From the NCBI GenBank assembly GCA_004555655.1, contig SFHJ01000046.1:1-8968 (forward strand): a DNA stretch of 8,968 nucleotides, written 5' to 3'. The notes under the pieces are model-generated. The model did no database searches. It was not told where the DNA came from and saw only the letters and a list, made by a program, of their open reading frames with translations. Made by a program: the position numbers and the translations under genes. The stretch is from Clostridiales bacterium (GTDB lineage Bacteria > Bacillota > Clostridia > Oscillospirales > Oscillospiraceae). Shown piece after piece: positions 1 to 5,548 of this stretch (position 1 is its first letter; each line of letters opens with the position of its first letter).

Positions 1-39
1 TTCCCCAGTATACCTCTTGTTCGGTACTCCTTTTGGCAT
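1..39 (-). CDS. IS3-family transposase OrfA, N-terminal fragment (partial at window edge)
   Basis: Thirteen codons are visible on the minus strand, starting ATG at 39 and reading MPKGVPNKRYTGE before the window ends. From memory, this opening (MPKGVPNKRYT followed by EFK) is characteristic of the helix-turn-helix OrfA of IS3-type transposases common in gut Clostridia; that protein binds the element ends. The start is supported by a GGGGTG ribosome site at 52-47, 7 bases upstream. The site lies within a hairpin arm, so translation may be controlled by RNA folding. Everything downstream, including the HTH itself and the catalytic orfB, is outside the window. An unrelated short ORF is possible given how little is seen. 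Confidence 0.6.
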   Translation of the reverse strand, partial: MPKGVPNKRYTGE

Positions 40-99
40 TAAACAACACCCCATTCGTTAGTAGTATACCATACTGTCTAACAAATGGGGTGCTGTTCA
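40..99 (-). promoter_or_regulatory. Fold-back hairpin covering the transposase ribosome-binding site
   Basis: Bases 40-61 pair with 78-99 as a 22-bp stem. All three non-Watson-Crick positions (41/98, 46/93, 56/83) are A-C on the plus strand but G-U on the minus strand, so the RNA that folds well is the minus-strand transcript. Inside the loop, 63-67 pair with 71-75 around a 3-base loop. The stem contains the GGGGTG ribosome site (52-47) and ends one base before the ATG at 39. No U-tract follows, so this is not a typical terminator. The inferred role is to block translation of transposase from RNA reading in from outside. Confidence 0.55.
63..71 (-). promoter_or_regulatory. Possible extended -10 promoter of the transposase
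   Basis: The minus strand reads TGG TATACT (71 to 63), an extended -10 element within the hairpin loop. No good -35 is seen 16-18 bases upstream, so the promoter would be weak and rely on the TGn extension. A start around position 56 would give RNA lacking the 5' arm of the hairpin, leaving the ribosome site exposed. This is inference from sequence only. Confidence 0.3.
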
Positions 100-112
100 C
101 AGCCGGTTTCGC

Positions 113-1366
113 TTATTTTGCCCAGTAAAAGGTCGTTGCGTCCCCGCGCTCTGCAAGCTGGCAGACGCCGTACAGAAGTCTTGCCGCGTCGCGGCGGGAG
201 ATGGGCTCGGCGCTGGTAGTGGCGGGAATGCTGACACCCGCATCAAGCAGCGTACTCACGGCGCTCTGCGCCCAGACAGGAATGGTGCTTTCTTCCTCGT
301 CTGCTGCAAAGACGGCTTTGGAGTCGGTCTCCGGAAGCTGCAGCATGTTCTGCAGCATCACGGCGGCCTCCGCGCCGGTGAGAGAGGCTGACGGACGGAA
401 CAGCATCCCCTCCTCGGAGCTTACGCCCGAGATCATGCCGCTTTTGAACGCGCTGACGATATACGGCCGCATCCAGCCGGGCGTGAGCGCCTCATCGGCA
501 AAGCCGGAGGTGAGTTCGGCATCCTCCGCCTGCGCGCCAAGCAGCGTCATGGCCATGACGAGAAATTCTCCACGTCCGACCGCGCCGTCCGGCTCAAAGC
601 AGACGTTGCCGGCCACGGTTTTGCCGGTGTAAACGCCGCGCTCTTTGAGCCACATGGCCAGATATTCGTCCGGATCGGCCGCCATGTCGGTGTAATATGC
701 CTTATCGGTGGGCTTGACGATCTTGATTTTCACAGTGCCCTCGTTCGAGACGTTGCCCGCCGCGTCGGTGGCAGTGAAGGTGAACGAGTCCTTGCCGACC
801 TTGTTTTCCTTTGGCGTGTAGGTGAAGGTGCCGTCTTCATGCAGCTCCACCGTGCCGCGCTTGGGCGCTTTGACAAGCTGATAGGTGAGCGTGTCGCCGT
901 CGGGGTCGCTCACCGGCAGGGCGGCGGAATTCGAGACGTTTTTGTACGTCTCAAAATCCAGACTTTCCGCTTCCGGCGCGCGGTTTTTCCCGGTGCGGAT
1001 ATTGAGATTGATGGTCTGCATCTGCCCGACGCTGCCGCCCGAGATGGGACAATAGACCAGCGCTGCGCTGTCCATGGCGCCATACGCCGGTTCGAGTGTA
1101 AGCGAGCACAGGGCGGATGACGCGATCACATCGCCTGCGCGCAGCGTGCGGCTGCCATAGCGGATGGTGCAGACGGACGCGTCCGGTACACTCGCAAGGT
1201 ACACGCCGTCAGGCGCGCTGCCGCCGGCAGAAAAGTCTGCGGCGGAAAAGCAGTAGCCGGATGCGGCAGTGACGGAGATATCGGCGGCAAAGGCCCCGGT
1301 CGTAAGTGCGCACAGCACGAGCAGGCAAACAAGCAGTGTTCGCGCCGTAACATGTGAATGCTTCAA
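113..1366 (-). CDS. Secreted cadherin/Ig-like protein with three C-terminal SLH repeats
   Basis: A 417-residue exported envelope protein, probably held on the wall by its S-layer homology repeats. TTG at 1366 is chosen as the start: AGGAGGT lies 7 bases upstream, and the longer reading frame begins inside the upstream terminator. Residues 1-27 form a signal peptide (basic start, Leu/Val/Cys-rich core, AFA cleavage site). Residues 28-128 are an unrecognised domain with four cysteines (39, 66, 87, 106). Residues 129-218 form a cadherin-like/VCBS-type beta domain containing DPDGDTLTY and DGTFTYTP. Three SLH-like repeats follow at about 224-277, 289-342 and 353-402. No enzyme motif is seen, so a structural or adhesive role is inferred. 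It has its own promoter just past the rodA terminator. No terminator lies between its stop and the insertion sequence, so its RNA probably reads into that element. Confidence 0.85.
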   Translation of the reverse strand: MKHSHVTARTLLVCLLVLCALTTGAFAADISVTAASGYCFSAADFSAGGSAPDGVYLASVPDASVCTIRYGSRTLRAGDVIASSALCSLTLEPAYGAMDSAALVYCPISGGSVGQMQTINLNIRTGKNRAPEAESLDFETYKNVSNSAALPVSDPDGDTLTYQLVKAPKRGTVELHEDGTFTYTPKENKVGKDSFTFTATDAAGNVSNEGTVKIKIVKPTDKAYYTDMAADPDEYLAMWLKERGVYTGKTVAGNVCFEPDGAVGRGEFLVMAMTLLGAQAEDAELTSGFADEALTPGWMRPYIVSAFKSGMISGVSSEEGMLFRPSASLTGAEAAVMLQNMLQLPETDSKAVFAADEEESTIPVWAQSAVSTLLDAGVSIPATTSAEPISRRDAARLLYGVCQLAERGDATTFYWAK

Positions 1367-1373
1367 AGTAGTG

Positions 1374-1380
1374 ACCTCCT
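1374..1380 (-). promoter_or_regulatory. Ribosome-binding site that fixes the TTG start of the SLH gene
   Basis: The minus strand reads AGGAGGT, a near-perfect anti-16S match, 7 bases before TTG at 1366. No ATG or GTG lies in frame at a suitable distance, so this site decides for a TTG start and a normal signal peptide. Confidence 0.85.
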
Positions 1381-1421
1381 GTTGTTTTGATGACGCAGGT
1401 AGTGTCTGCAGGAATTGGAGA

Positions 1422-1450
1422 ATTATACTATCCCAAGAAAAAAACTGCAA
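1422..1450 (-). promoter_or_regulatory. Sigma-A promoter of the SLH gene
   Basis: The minus strand has TTGCAG (1450-1445), 17 bases, then TATAAT (1427-1422). The -10 is perfect; the -35 keeps TTG. The -35 touches the U-tract of the rodA terminator, so termination and re-initiation are packed together. The expected start is near 1415, giving a leader of about 50 bases before the TTG start. Confidence 0.7.
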
Positions 1451-1476
1451 AAAAAGCCGCCCGGATACCGGGCGGC
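1449..1476 (-). terminator. Intrinsic terminator of rodA
   Basis: Bases 1456-1464 and 1468-1476 form a perfect 9-bp GC-rich stem with a 3-base loop, followed on the minus strand by seven U residues (1455-1449). It begins 16 bases after the rodA stop. This is a textbook Rho-independent terminator. Confidence 0.93.
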
Positions 1477-1492
1477 AGTGACAGGTGTGTGA

Positions 1493-2647
1493 TTATGCGT
1501 TTTTTGGGCGGATATAGCGGGCGTTGATATCCGGCGCTGGGCGCATGTTGATGCCCGAGACGATGCCCATGGCGATGAACATGGTCACGATAGAGCTGCC
1601 GCCGTAGCTGAAAAATGGAAGCGTCAGGCCGATGACGGGGAGCAGTCCCAGACACATGCCCACGTTGATGAGGATCTGCGTTGTGAGCATACCGGCCACG
1701 CCCACGCAGATGAGCCGGTTCATATAGTTGCCGGACTTGATGCCGACATAGATGATACGGATGATGATTGCGCCGAGCAAAACCAGCACCGCCAGACAGC
1801 CCAGCATCCCCAGCTCCTCGCCGATGGCGGAGAAGATGAAGTCGTTCTGGCGCATGGGAAGCGTACCGCTCTGCACCATCGTGCCGTTGTACAGACCCTG
1901 ACCGCTCACGCCGCCGTTTTGCAGCGCGCGCAGGCTGCAGTTCATTTGGTAGCGCACGTTCAGCGCGTTCGGGTCGATCGTGGGGTCAAAGAGCACCATG
2001 ATGCGCTCCTGCAGGTCGTTGCGCAGAAACTGCCACAAAAACGGCGCCGCCACCAGCAGCACTGCCATGCCGCCGAGGAACCAGATGATGTTCACGCCGC
2101 CGACAAAGGCCATGAAGACAAAGATGAAGATATACTGCAGCGAAACGCCGATATCGTCGGACGCGACGATGATGAGCGCGAAGAAAAACACTGTGATCGC
2201 GCCGAGCTGCAAAACCGTCAGCGGAGACGAGATCTTATTCTGCTTGACGCTCATAGTCTTGGCGAGAATCAGAATGAAGGGAATTTTGCAGATCTCAGCT
2301 GGCTGAATGTTGAATGGCAGCCAGGAAAATGCCAGCCAGCTGCGGTTGCCCTGCTGCGTATCGCCCCAGAGGAACAGCATGGAGATAAAAAGCGTACAGA
2401 GAATGAAAAGAAGCTCGCGCCGCTCGGCAATGATATCGACATCGATAAGCGAGAACAGTACATAGCACACGATGCCGAGAATCAGCGCAATCAGCTGTAT
2501 CCGGATGTAGCGGCTGCTGCCGCCGTAATTTGTCGCACTGGAGATGGCGATGACACCGTAGATGGTGGCTGTGACGCACAGCGCAAGCAAAATCATATCC
2601 GCTTTTCTGACAAATTCTCCGATGGCACGGAAAACGCTTCGCAGCAT
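1493..2647 (-). CDS. rodA: RodA/FtsW-type SEDS peptidoglycan glycosyltransferase
   Basis: A 384-residue polytopic membrane protein of the SEDS family (RodA, FtsW, SpoVE), which polymerises lipid II into glycan strands with a class B penicillin-binding protein. ATG at 2647 is chosen because AAAGGAGG lies just upstream; the in-frame extension to 2773 has no such site and would cover the promoter. About ten hydrophobic segments are visible. Family motifs: GNRSW (100-104), QPAEICKI (115-122), LPMRQNDFIFSAIGEELG (263-280, with the conserved Asp269 of the RQNDF segment), and GLLPVIGLTLPFFSYGGSS (334-352). The usual PDxGT motif reads DDIGVS (164-169), a notable change. RodA is preferred over FtsW on length and general sequence look, but the call is not certain; no mreBCD or PBP gene is beside it. 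It is divergent from tsaE and transcribed alone. Confidence 0.9.
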   Translation of the reverse strand: MLRSVFRAIGEFVRKADMILLALCVTATIYGVIAISSATNYGGSSRYIRIQLIALILGIVCYVLFSLIDVDIIAERRELLFILCTLFISMLFLWGDTQQGNRSWLAFSWLPFNIQPAEICKIPFILILAKTMSVKQNKISSPLTVLQLGAITVFFFALIIVASDDIGVSLQYIFIFVFMAFVGGVNIIWFLGGMAVLLVAAPFLWQFLRNDLQERIMVLFDPTIDPNALNVRYQMNCSLRALQNGGVSGQGLYNGTMVQSGTLPMRQNDFIFSAIGEELGMLGCLAVLVLLGAIIIRIIYVGIKSGNYMNRLICVGVAGMLTTQILINVGMCLGLLPVIGLTLPFFSYGGSSIVTMFIAMGIVSGINMRPAPDINARYIRPKNA

Positions 2648-2677
2648 ACCGCCGCCTCCTTTCGCGCAAGTACCTGT

Positions 2678-2706
2678 ATTGTAGCAAAGATTGCGCGGAC
2701 TGTAAA
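2678..2706 (-). promoter_or_regulatory. Sigma-A promoter of rodA
   Basis: The minus strand carries TTTACA (2706-2701), a 17-base spacer and TACAAT (2683-2678). Each hexamer matches consensus at 5 of 6 positions, and a TG lies one base upstream of the -10. The leader before the rodA ATG at 2647 would be about 24 bases. Confidence 0.75.
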
Positions 2707-2778
2707 CCAAAATTTCGCGCATGGCCGCTTCTGCGCGGAGAAAAATGCGGAAAAAGCGGAAGAAATTTGTCAAAGGCT

Positions 2779-2807
2779 TTGCATTTGTATCAACGATGTG
2801 CTATAAT
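2779..2807 (+). promoter_or_regulatory. Sigma-A promoter of the tsaE-tsaB-upp unit
   Basis: TTGCAT (2779-2784), a 17-base spacer and a perfect TATAAT (2802-2807) with an extended TGC before the -10. It lies about 55 bases upstream of the tsaE ATG and points away from the rodA promoter, so the intergenic region holds back-to-back promoters. Confidence 0.75.
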
Positions 2808-2861
2808 ACTGCGCGGTTAACAGGGACATGCGATTTTCAGGAAAAAGAAGCGGAGGAAGCG

Positions 2862-3305
2862 ATGCGTTTTCTGACACATTCGGCACTTGATACCGAGCGC
2901 GTGGGAAGCCGGTTGGCCGCGCAGCTGCGCGCGGGCGACGTGATCGCGTTCTACGGCGGACTCGGTGCGGGCAAGACGGCTTTTACGCGCGGCCTTGCCG
3001 CGGGACTGGGTGTGACCGATGCGGTCACAAGTCCCACCTACACCATTGTAAACGAATATCTGACGGGAAGACTTCCCCTGTTCCATTTTGATATGTACCG
3101 CCTGAGCTCGAGTGAAGAACTCTTTGACATCGGCTGGGAGGATTACCTCGCGCGCGGCGGCGTGTGCGCCGTGGAGTGGAGCGAAAACGTGGCCGACGCG
3201 CTTACAGGCGCGATATGCGTCACGATTGAGACTGTCGCGGACGATGAGACCGCGCGCGTCATCACCATCACCGGAGGCGAAACGCTTGAAGATTTTAGCA
3301 TTTGA
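2862..3305 (+). CDS. tsaE: tRNA t6A37 threonylcarbamoyladenosine biosynthesis ATPase TsaE
   Basis: A 147-residue cytoplasmic P-loop ATPase, of normal family length. With TsaB and TsaD it forms the complex that moves the threonylcarbamoyl group onto A37 of ANN-decoding tRNAs; TsaE drives its ATP-dependent cycle. Visible motifs: Walker A GGLGAGKT (32-39), TSPTY (56-60), HFDMYRL (75-81) and EWSE (105-108), all hallmarks of TsaE. The ATG at 2862 follows GGAGG at 2852-2856; a longer upstream reading frame would run through the promoter and is rejected. It is the first gene after the divergent promoter, and its last 20 bases overlap tsaB, which suggests coupled translation. tsaD and rimI, often nearby in Firmicutes, are not in the window. 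Confidence 0.95.
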   Translation: MRFLTHSALDTERVGSRLAAQLRAGDVIAFYGGLGAGKTAFTRGLAAGLGVTDAVTSPTYTIVNEYLTGRLPLFHFDMYRLSSSEELFDIGWEDYLARGGVCAVEWSENVADALTGAICVTIETVADDETARVITITGGETLEDFSI

Positions 3306-3990
3306 ATCGTCGGCCAAGGCCGCGGGCGTCGCTCTGCTCTCCGACGGCGCGCTGCTGGCCGAGTACACGCAGAATTCCGGACAGACGCACAGCCGCACGC
3401 TCATGCAGATGGCGGAGGATATGCTCAGAAACTGCGACATCACCGCGCAGAATATCGACGCGGTCGCCGTGGCGGCCGGGCCCGGCAGCTTTACCGGTGT
3501 GCGCATCGGCGTGGCTGCAGCAAAGGGCTTTGCCTGGGGGCGGCAGCTGCCGCTTTACGGTGTGTCTACGCTTGAGGCGATGGCGCTGGGTGCGGCGGTA
3601 AGCGACGGCGTGTACTGCGCGTGTATGGATGCGCGGCGCGAGCAGGTCTATAACGCGCTGTTTTGTATGAAAAACGGCGAGTGTTCAAGGCTGTGCGCCG
3701 ACCGCGCGCTCTCCGTCTCCGAGCTGGCGCAGGAGCTTGCGCGGCTTGACGGGCCGGTTTTTCTGGTGGGAGACGGCGCGAAGCTCTGCTTTGACGCGCT
3801 GCATGAGAGCCTTTCGCAGCTGCGGCTTCTGCCCGAGCATCTGCGCCAGCAGAGAGCTGCGGGCGTGGCGCTTGCAGCGCAGCGCATGAAAAACGCGGGC
3901 GGGGTGGGCGACGCGAAAACGCTTGCGCCCAGCTATCTGCGCCTGTCGCAGGCCGAGCGTGAGCGCAATGCGCGTATGCAAAACGGGTAA
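3286..3990 (+). CDS. tsaB: tRNA t6A37 threonylcarbamoyladenosine biosynthesis protein TsaB
   Basis: A 234-residue ASKHA-fold protein, partner of TsaD and TsaE in t6A37 tRNA modification. The start is TTG at 3286, read as Met: it gives the family's usual opening (MKILAFESSA, with FESS in place of the common DTSS), and GGAGG at 3273-3277 inside tsaE lies 8 bases upstream. Other conserved pieces are QTHSR (33-37), GPGSFTGVRIG (65-75), MDARREQVY (114-122) and the C-terminal PSYLRLSQAERE (215-226). The start overlaps tsaE by 20 bases in a different frame, pointing to translational coupling. TsaB is usually non-catalytic, acting as a scaffold for TsaD. Downstream, upp follows after 41 bases with no terminator between. 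Confidence 0.93.
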   Translation: MKILAFESSAKAAGVALLSDGALLAEYTQNSGQTHSRTLMQMAEDMLRNCDITAQNIDAVAVAAGPGSFTGVRIGVAAAKGFAWGRQLPLYGVSTLEAMALGAAVSDGVYCACMDARREQVYNALFCMKNGECSRLCADRALSVSELAQELARLDGPVFLVGDGAKLCFDALHESLSQLRLLPEHLRQQRAAGVALAAQRMKNAGGVGDAKTLAPSYLRLSQAERERNARMQNG

Positions 3991-4031
3991 ACCAAAAAGT
4001 TCATATACAACACGCAGAAAGGGAGATAACT

Positions 4032-4679
4032 ATGATTGACAACAGATTCGGTGAACACGTCCATGTGATGGACCATCCTCTGGTTGCGCACAAGCTGAGC
4101 ATCCTGCGCGATAAGAACACGAGCGTCAAGGACTTCCGCGAGCTTGTTTCCGAGATCGGTATGTATATCACCTACGAAGCTACGCGCGATCTGCCGCTGA
4201 CGACCAAGACCGTCGAAACGCCGCTGTGCAAGGCGGAATTGCCGACACTGGCCGGCAAGAAGATCGCGGTCGTTCCCATTCTGCGCGCGGGTCTGGGCCT
4301 GGTTGACGGCGTTTTGCGCATGGTGCCGTCGGCGCGTGTGGGCCATATCGGCATGTTCCGCGACGAACAGACGCTTGAGCCGCATACGTACTTCTGCAAG
4401 ATGCCCAAGGACATCGCCGAGCGCGATGTGATGATCGTTGACCCGATGCTTGCCACCGGTGGTTCGGCTGACGCGGCGATCACGGAGCTCAAAAAGCGCG
4501 GCTGCGGCAGCATCAAGCTGATGGTGCTGGTCGCCGCGCCCGTGGGCATCGAGCTCATCCGCGAGAAGCATCCTGACGTGGAGATCTACTGCGGCGCGGT
4601 GGATGACCACCTCAATGAGCACGGCTACATCGTTCCGGGTCTCGGCGACGCGGGCGACCGCATCTTCGGCACCAAGTAA
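4032..4679 (+). CDS. upp: Uracil phosphoribosyltransferase
   Basis: A 215-residue cytoplasmic enzyme that converts uracil and PRPP to UMP and pyrophosphate in pyrimidine salvage. The family is usually about 208-210 residues; the extra few are at the N terminus. Motifs: VPILRAGLG (81-89), GMFRDEQTLEPHTYFCKMP (107-125), the PRPP loop VDPMLATGGSA (136-146), and the uracil-binding C-terminal segment from YIVPGLGDAGD to IFGT (199-214). ATG at 4032 follows AAAGGGAG with a 6-base gap. The gene lies 41 bases after tsaB with no terminator or clear promoter between, so it is probably the last gene of the tsaEB unit. No PyrR or attenuator-like sequence is visible. Confidence 0.97.
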   Translation: MIDNRFGEHVHVMDHPLVAHKLSILRDKNTSVKDFRELVSEIGMYITYEATRDLPLTTKTVETPLCKAELPTLAGKKIAVVPILRAGLGLVDGVLRMVPSARVGHIGMFRDEQTLEPHTYFCKMPKDIAERDVMIVDPMLATGGSADAAITELKKRGCGSIKLMVLVAAPVGIELIREKHPDVEIYCGAVDDHLNEHGYIVPGLGDAGDRIFGTK

Positions 4680-4689
4680 GATCTGGCAG

Positions 4690-4724
4690 GCCGGTGAAAG
4701 CCAATGGTTTTCACCGGCTTTTTT
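4690..4724 (+). terminator. Intrinsic terminator after upp
   Basis: Bases 4690-4702 pair with 4706-4718 as a 13-bp stem (one G-U) around a 3-base loop, followed by six U residues (4719-4724). It starts 10 bases past the upp stop and separates the tsaE-tsaB-upp unit from the next promoter 12 bases on. Confidence 0.93.
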
Positions 4725-4735
4725 CCGCGCTTTTC

Positions 4736-4764
4736 TTGACTTTGCCGCGCGCAGTAGGTATAAT
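4736..4764 (+). promoter_or_regulatory. Strong sigma-A promoter of the NifU-like/GGGtGRT unit
   Basis: TTGACT (4736-4741), a 17-base spacer and perfect TATAAT (4759-4764): 11 of 12 consensus matches, the best promoter in the window. The predicted start near 4771 gives a leader of about 69 bases. No Fur- or IscR-like palindrome is recognisable over it. Confidence 0.85.
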
Positions 4765-4778
4765 TCTACTGTAATATC

Positions 4779-4810
4779 GGCCAGTTTGGGCTGCTTGCAG
4801 TCCTATGGCT
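4779..4810 (+). other. Two-part hairpin in the 5' leader of the NifU-like gene
   Basis: In the leader RNA, 4779-4783 pair with 4806-4810 (one G-U) and, after an internal loop, 4788-4793 pair with 4798-4803 (one G-U) around a CUUG loop. The structure ends 29 bases before the ATG, with no U-tract, and leaves the ribosome site free. It may be only a stabilising fold; it matches no riboswitch I recognise. Confidence 0.3.
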
Positions 4811-4839
4811 TGGAGAATACTCTGAAAGGAAAGATTCTT

Positions 4840-5532
4840 ATGATCTATACTGCGGAAGTTCAGCATATGTGTCCCGTTGCCAAGGGCGCATATCACGGCC
4901 CGGCGCCCATCCCCGAAGAGGGCAAGTGGGTCCAGGCAAAGGAAATCAAGGACATCTCCGGCTTTACCCATGGCGTGGGCTGGTGCGCGCCGCAGCAGGG
5001 CGCGTGCAAGCTGACGTTGAATATTAAAGACGGTGTGATCGAAGAGGCGCTGGTTGAGACGCTGGGTTGCTCCGGCATGACCCATTCAGCCGCCATGGCT
5101 TCCGAAATTCTCATCGGCAAGACGATTCTTGAGGCACTCAACACCGACCTCGTCTGCGACGCCATCAACACCGCCATGCGCGAGCTGTTTCTGCAGATCG
5201 TCTACGGCCGCAGCCAGTCTGCGTTCTCCGAGGGCGGCCTCGCCGTCGGCGCTTCGCTGGAGGATCTCGGCAAGGGCCTGAGAAGCCAGGTCGGCACGAT
5301 GTTCGCTACCAAGGAAAAGGGCCCGCGTTATCTGGAAATGGCCGAAGGGTATGTCACCAGAGTTGCGCTCAACAAGGATGATGAGATCATCGGCTACGAG
5401 TTTATTAACTTCGGCAAGATGATGGACTTCATCAAGAAGGGCATCGAGCCCGCCGAGGCGCTGGAGAAGGCCAAGGGCCACTACGGCCAGTGGGATACCG
5501 CCGCGAAGTACATCGACCCGCGCAAGGAATAA
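4840..5532 (+). CDS. NifU/IscU-like iron-sulfur scaffold-type protein with a C-terminal extension
   Basis: A 230-residue cytoplasmic protein. Residues about 47-125 resemble the IscU/NifU N-terminal scaffold fold: ETLGCSGMTHSAAMASEI then GKTILEAL (73-100) matches the region around the second IscU cysteine (C77 here), C49 or C56 stands where the first cysteine lies, and C106 is near the third. C11 sits in a short N-terminal MCP motif. The C-terminal part (about 140-230) is absent from ordinary IscU/NifU. Annotation pipelines tend to call this family Fe-S cluster assembly scaffold, but cluster binding cannot be shown here and its true role is unassigned. ATG at 4840 follows AAAGGAAAG. The gene leads a two-gene unit with its own strong promoter and lies 16 bases before the GGGtGRT gene. 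No cysteine desulfurase (IscS/SufS) gene is nearby, so a specialised rather than general assembly role is possible. Confidence 0.8.
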   Translation: MIYTAEVQHMCPVAKGAYHGPAPIPEEGKWVQAKEIKDISGFTHGVGWCAPQQGACKLTLNIKDGVIEEALVETLGCSGMTHSAAMASEILIGKTILEALNTDLVCDAINTAMRELFLQIVYGRSQSAFSEGGLAVGASLEDLGKGLRSQVGTMFATKEKGPRYLEMAEGYVTRVALNKDDEIIGYEFINFGKMMDFIKKGIEPAEALEKAKGHYGQWDTAAKYIDPRKE

Positions 5533-5548
5533 GAAGGAGGACACGAAA

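Larger units (their letters stand above)
1..99 (-). mobile_element. Left end of an IS3-family-like insertion sequence (runs off the window)
   Basis: On the minus strand, position 99 begins TGAACAGC, and the 5'-TG start fits the TG...CA ends of IS3-type elements. A long fold-back hairpin follows (40-99), and directly after it a start codon opens a peptide matching the N terminus of IS3-type OrfA proteins. The neighbouring SLH gene stops at 113, so the element would sit only 13 bases past that stop, in the same orientation. The other end, the second inverted repeat and any target duplication lie outside the window, so the exact boundary at 99 is inferred. Family assignment rests on 13 residues plus the end structure. 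Confidence 0.6.

Noticed and set aside
42..97. Hairpin read as the terminator of the SLH gene
   Set aside because: There is no U-tract after the stem on the minus strand. A transposase-like ATG and its ribosome site abut it, so an element-end role explains it better.
1366..1450. Longer N terminus of the SLH protein starting at ATG 1450
   Set aside because: It would begin in the rodA terminator and cover the promoter and the AGGAGGT site, and it would place 28 residues before the signal peptide.
1919..2806. 295-codon plus-strand open frame opposite rodA
   Set aside because: It shows low-complexity Gln, Asp, Glu and Ala composition antisense to clear SEDS motifs, and it runs through both divergent promoters.
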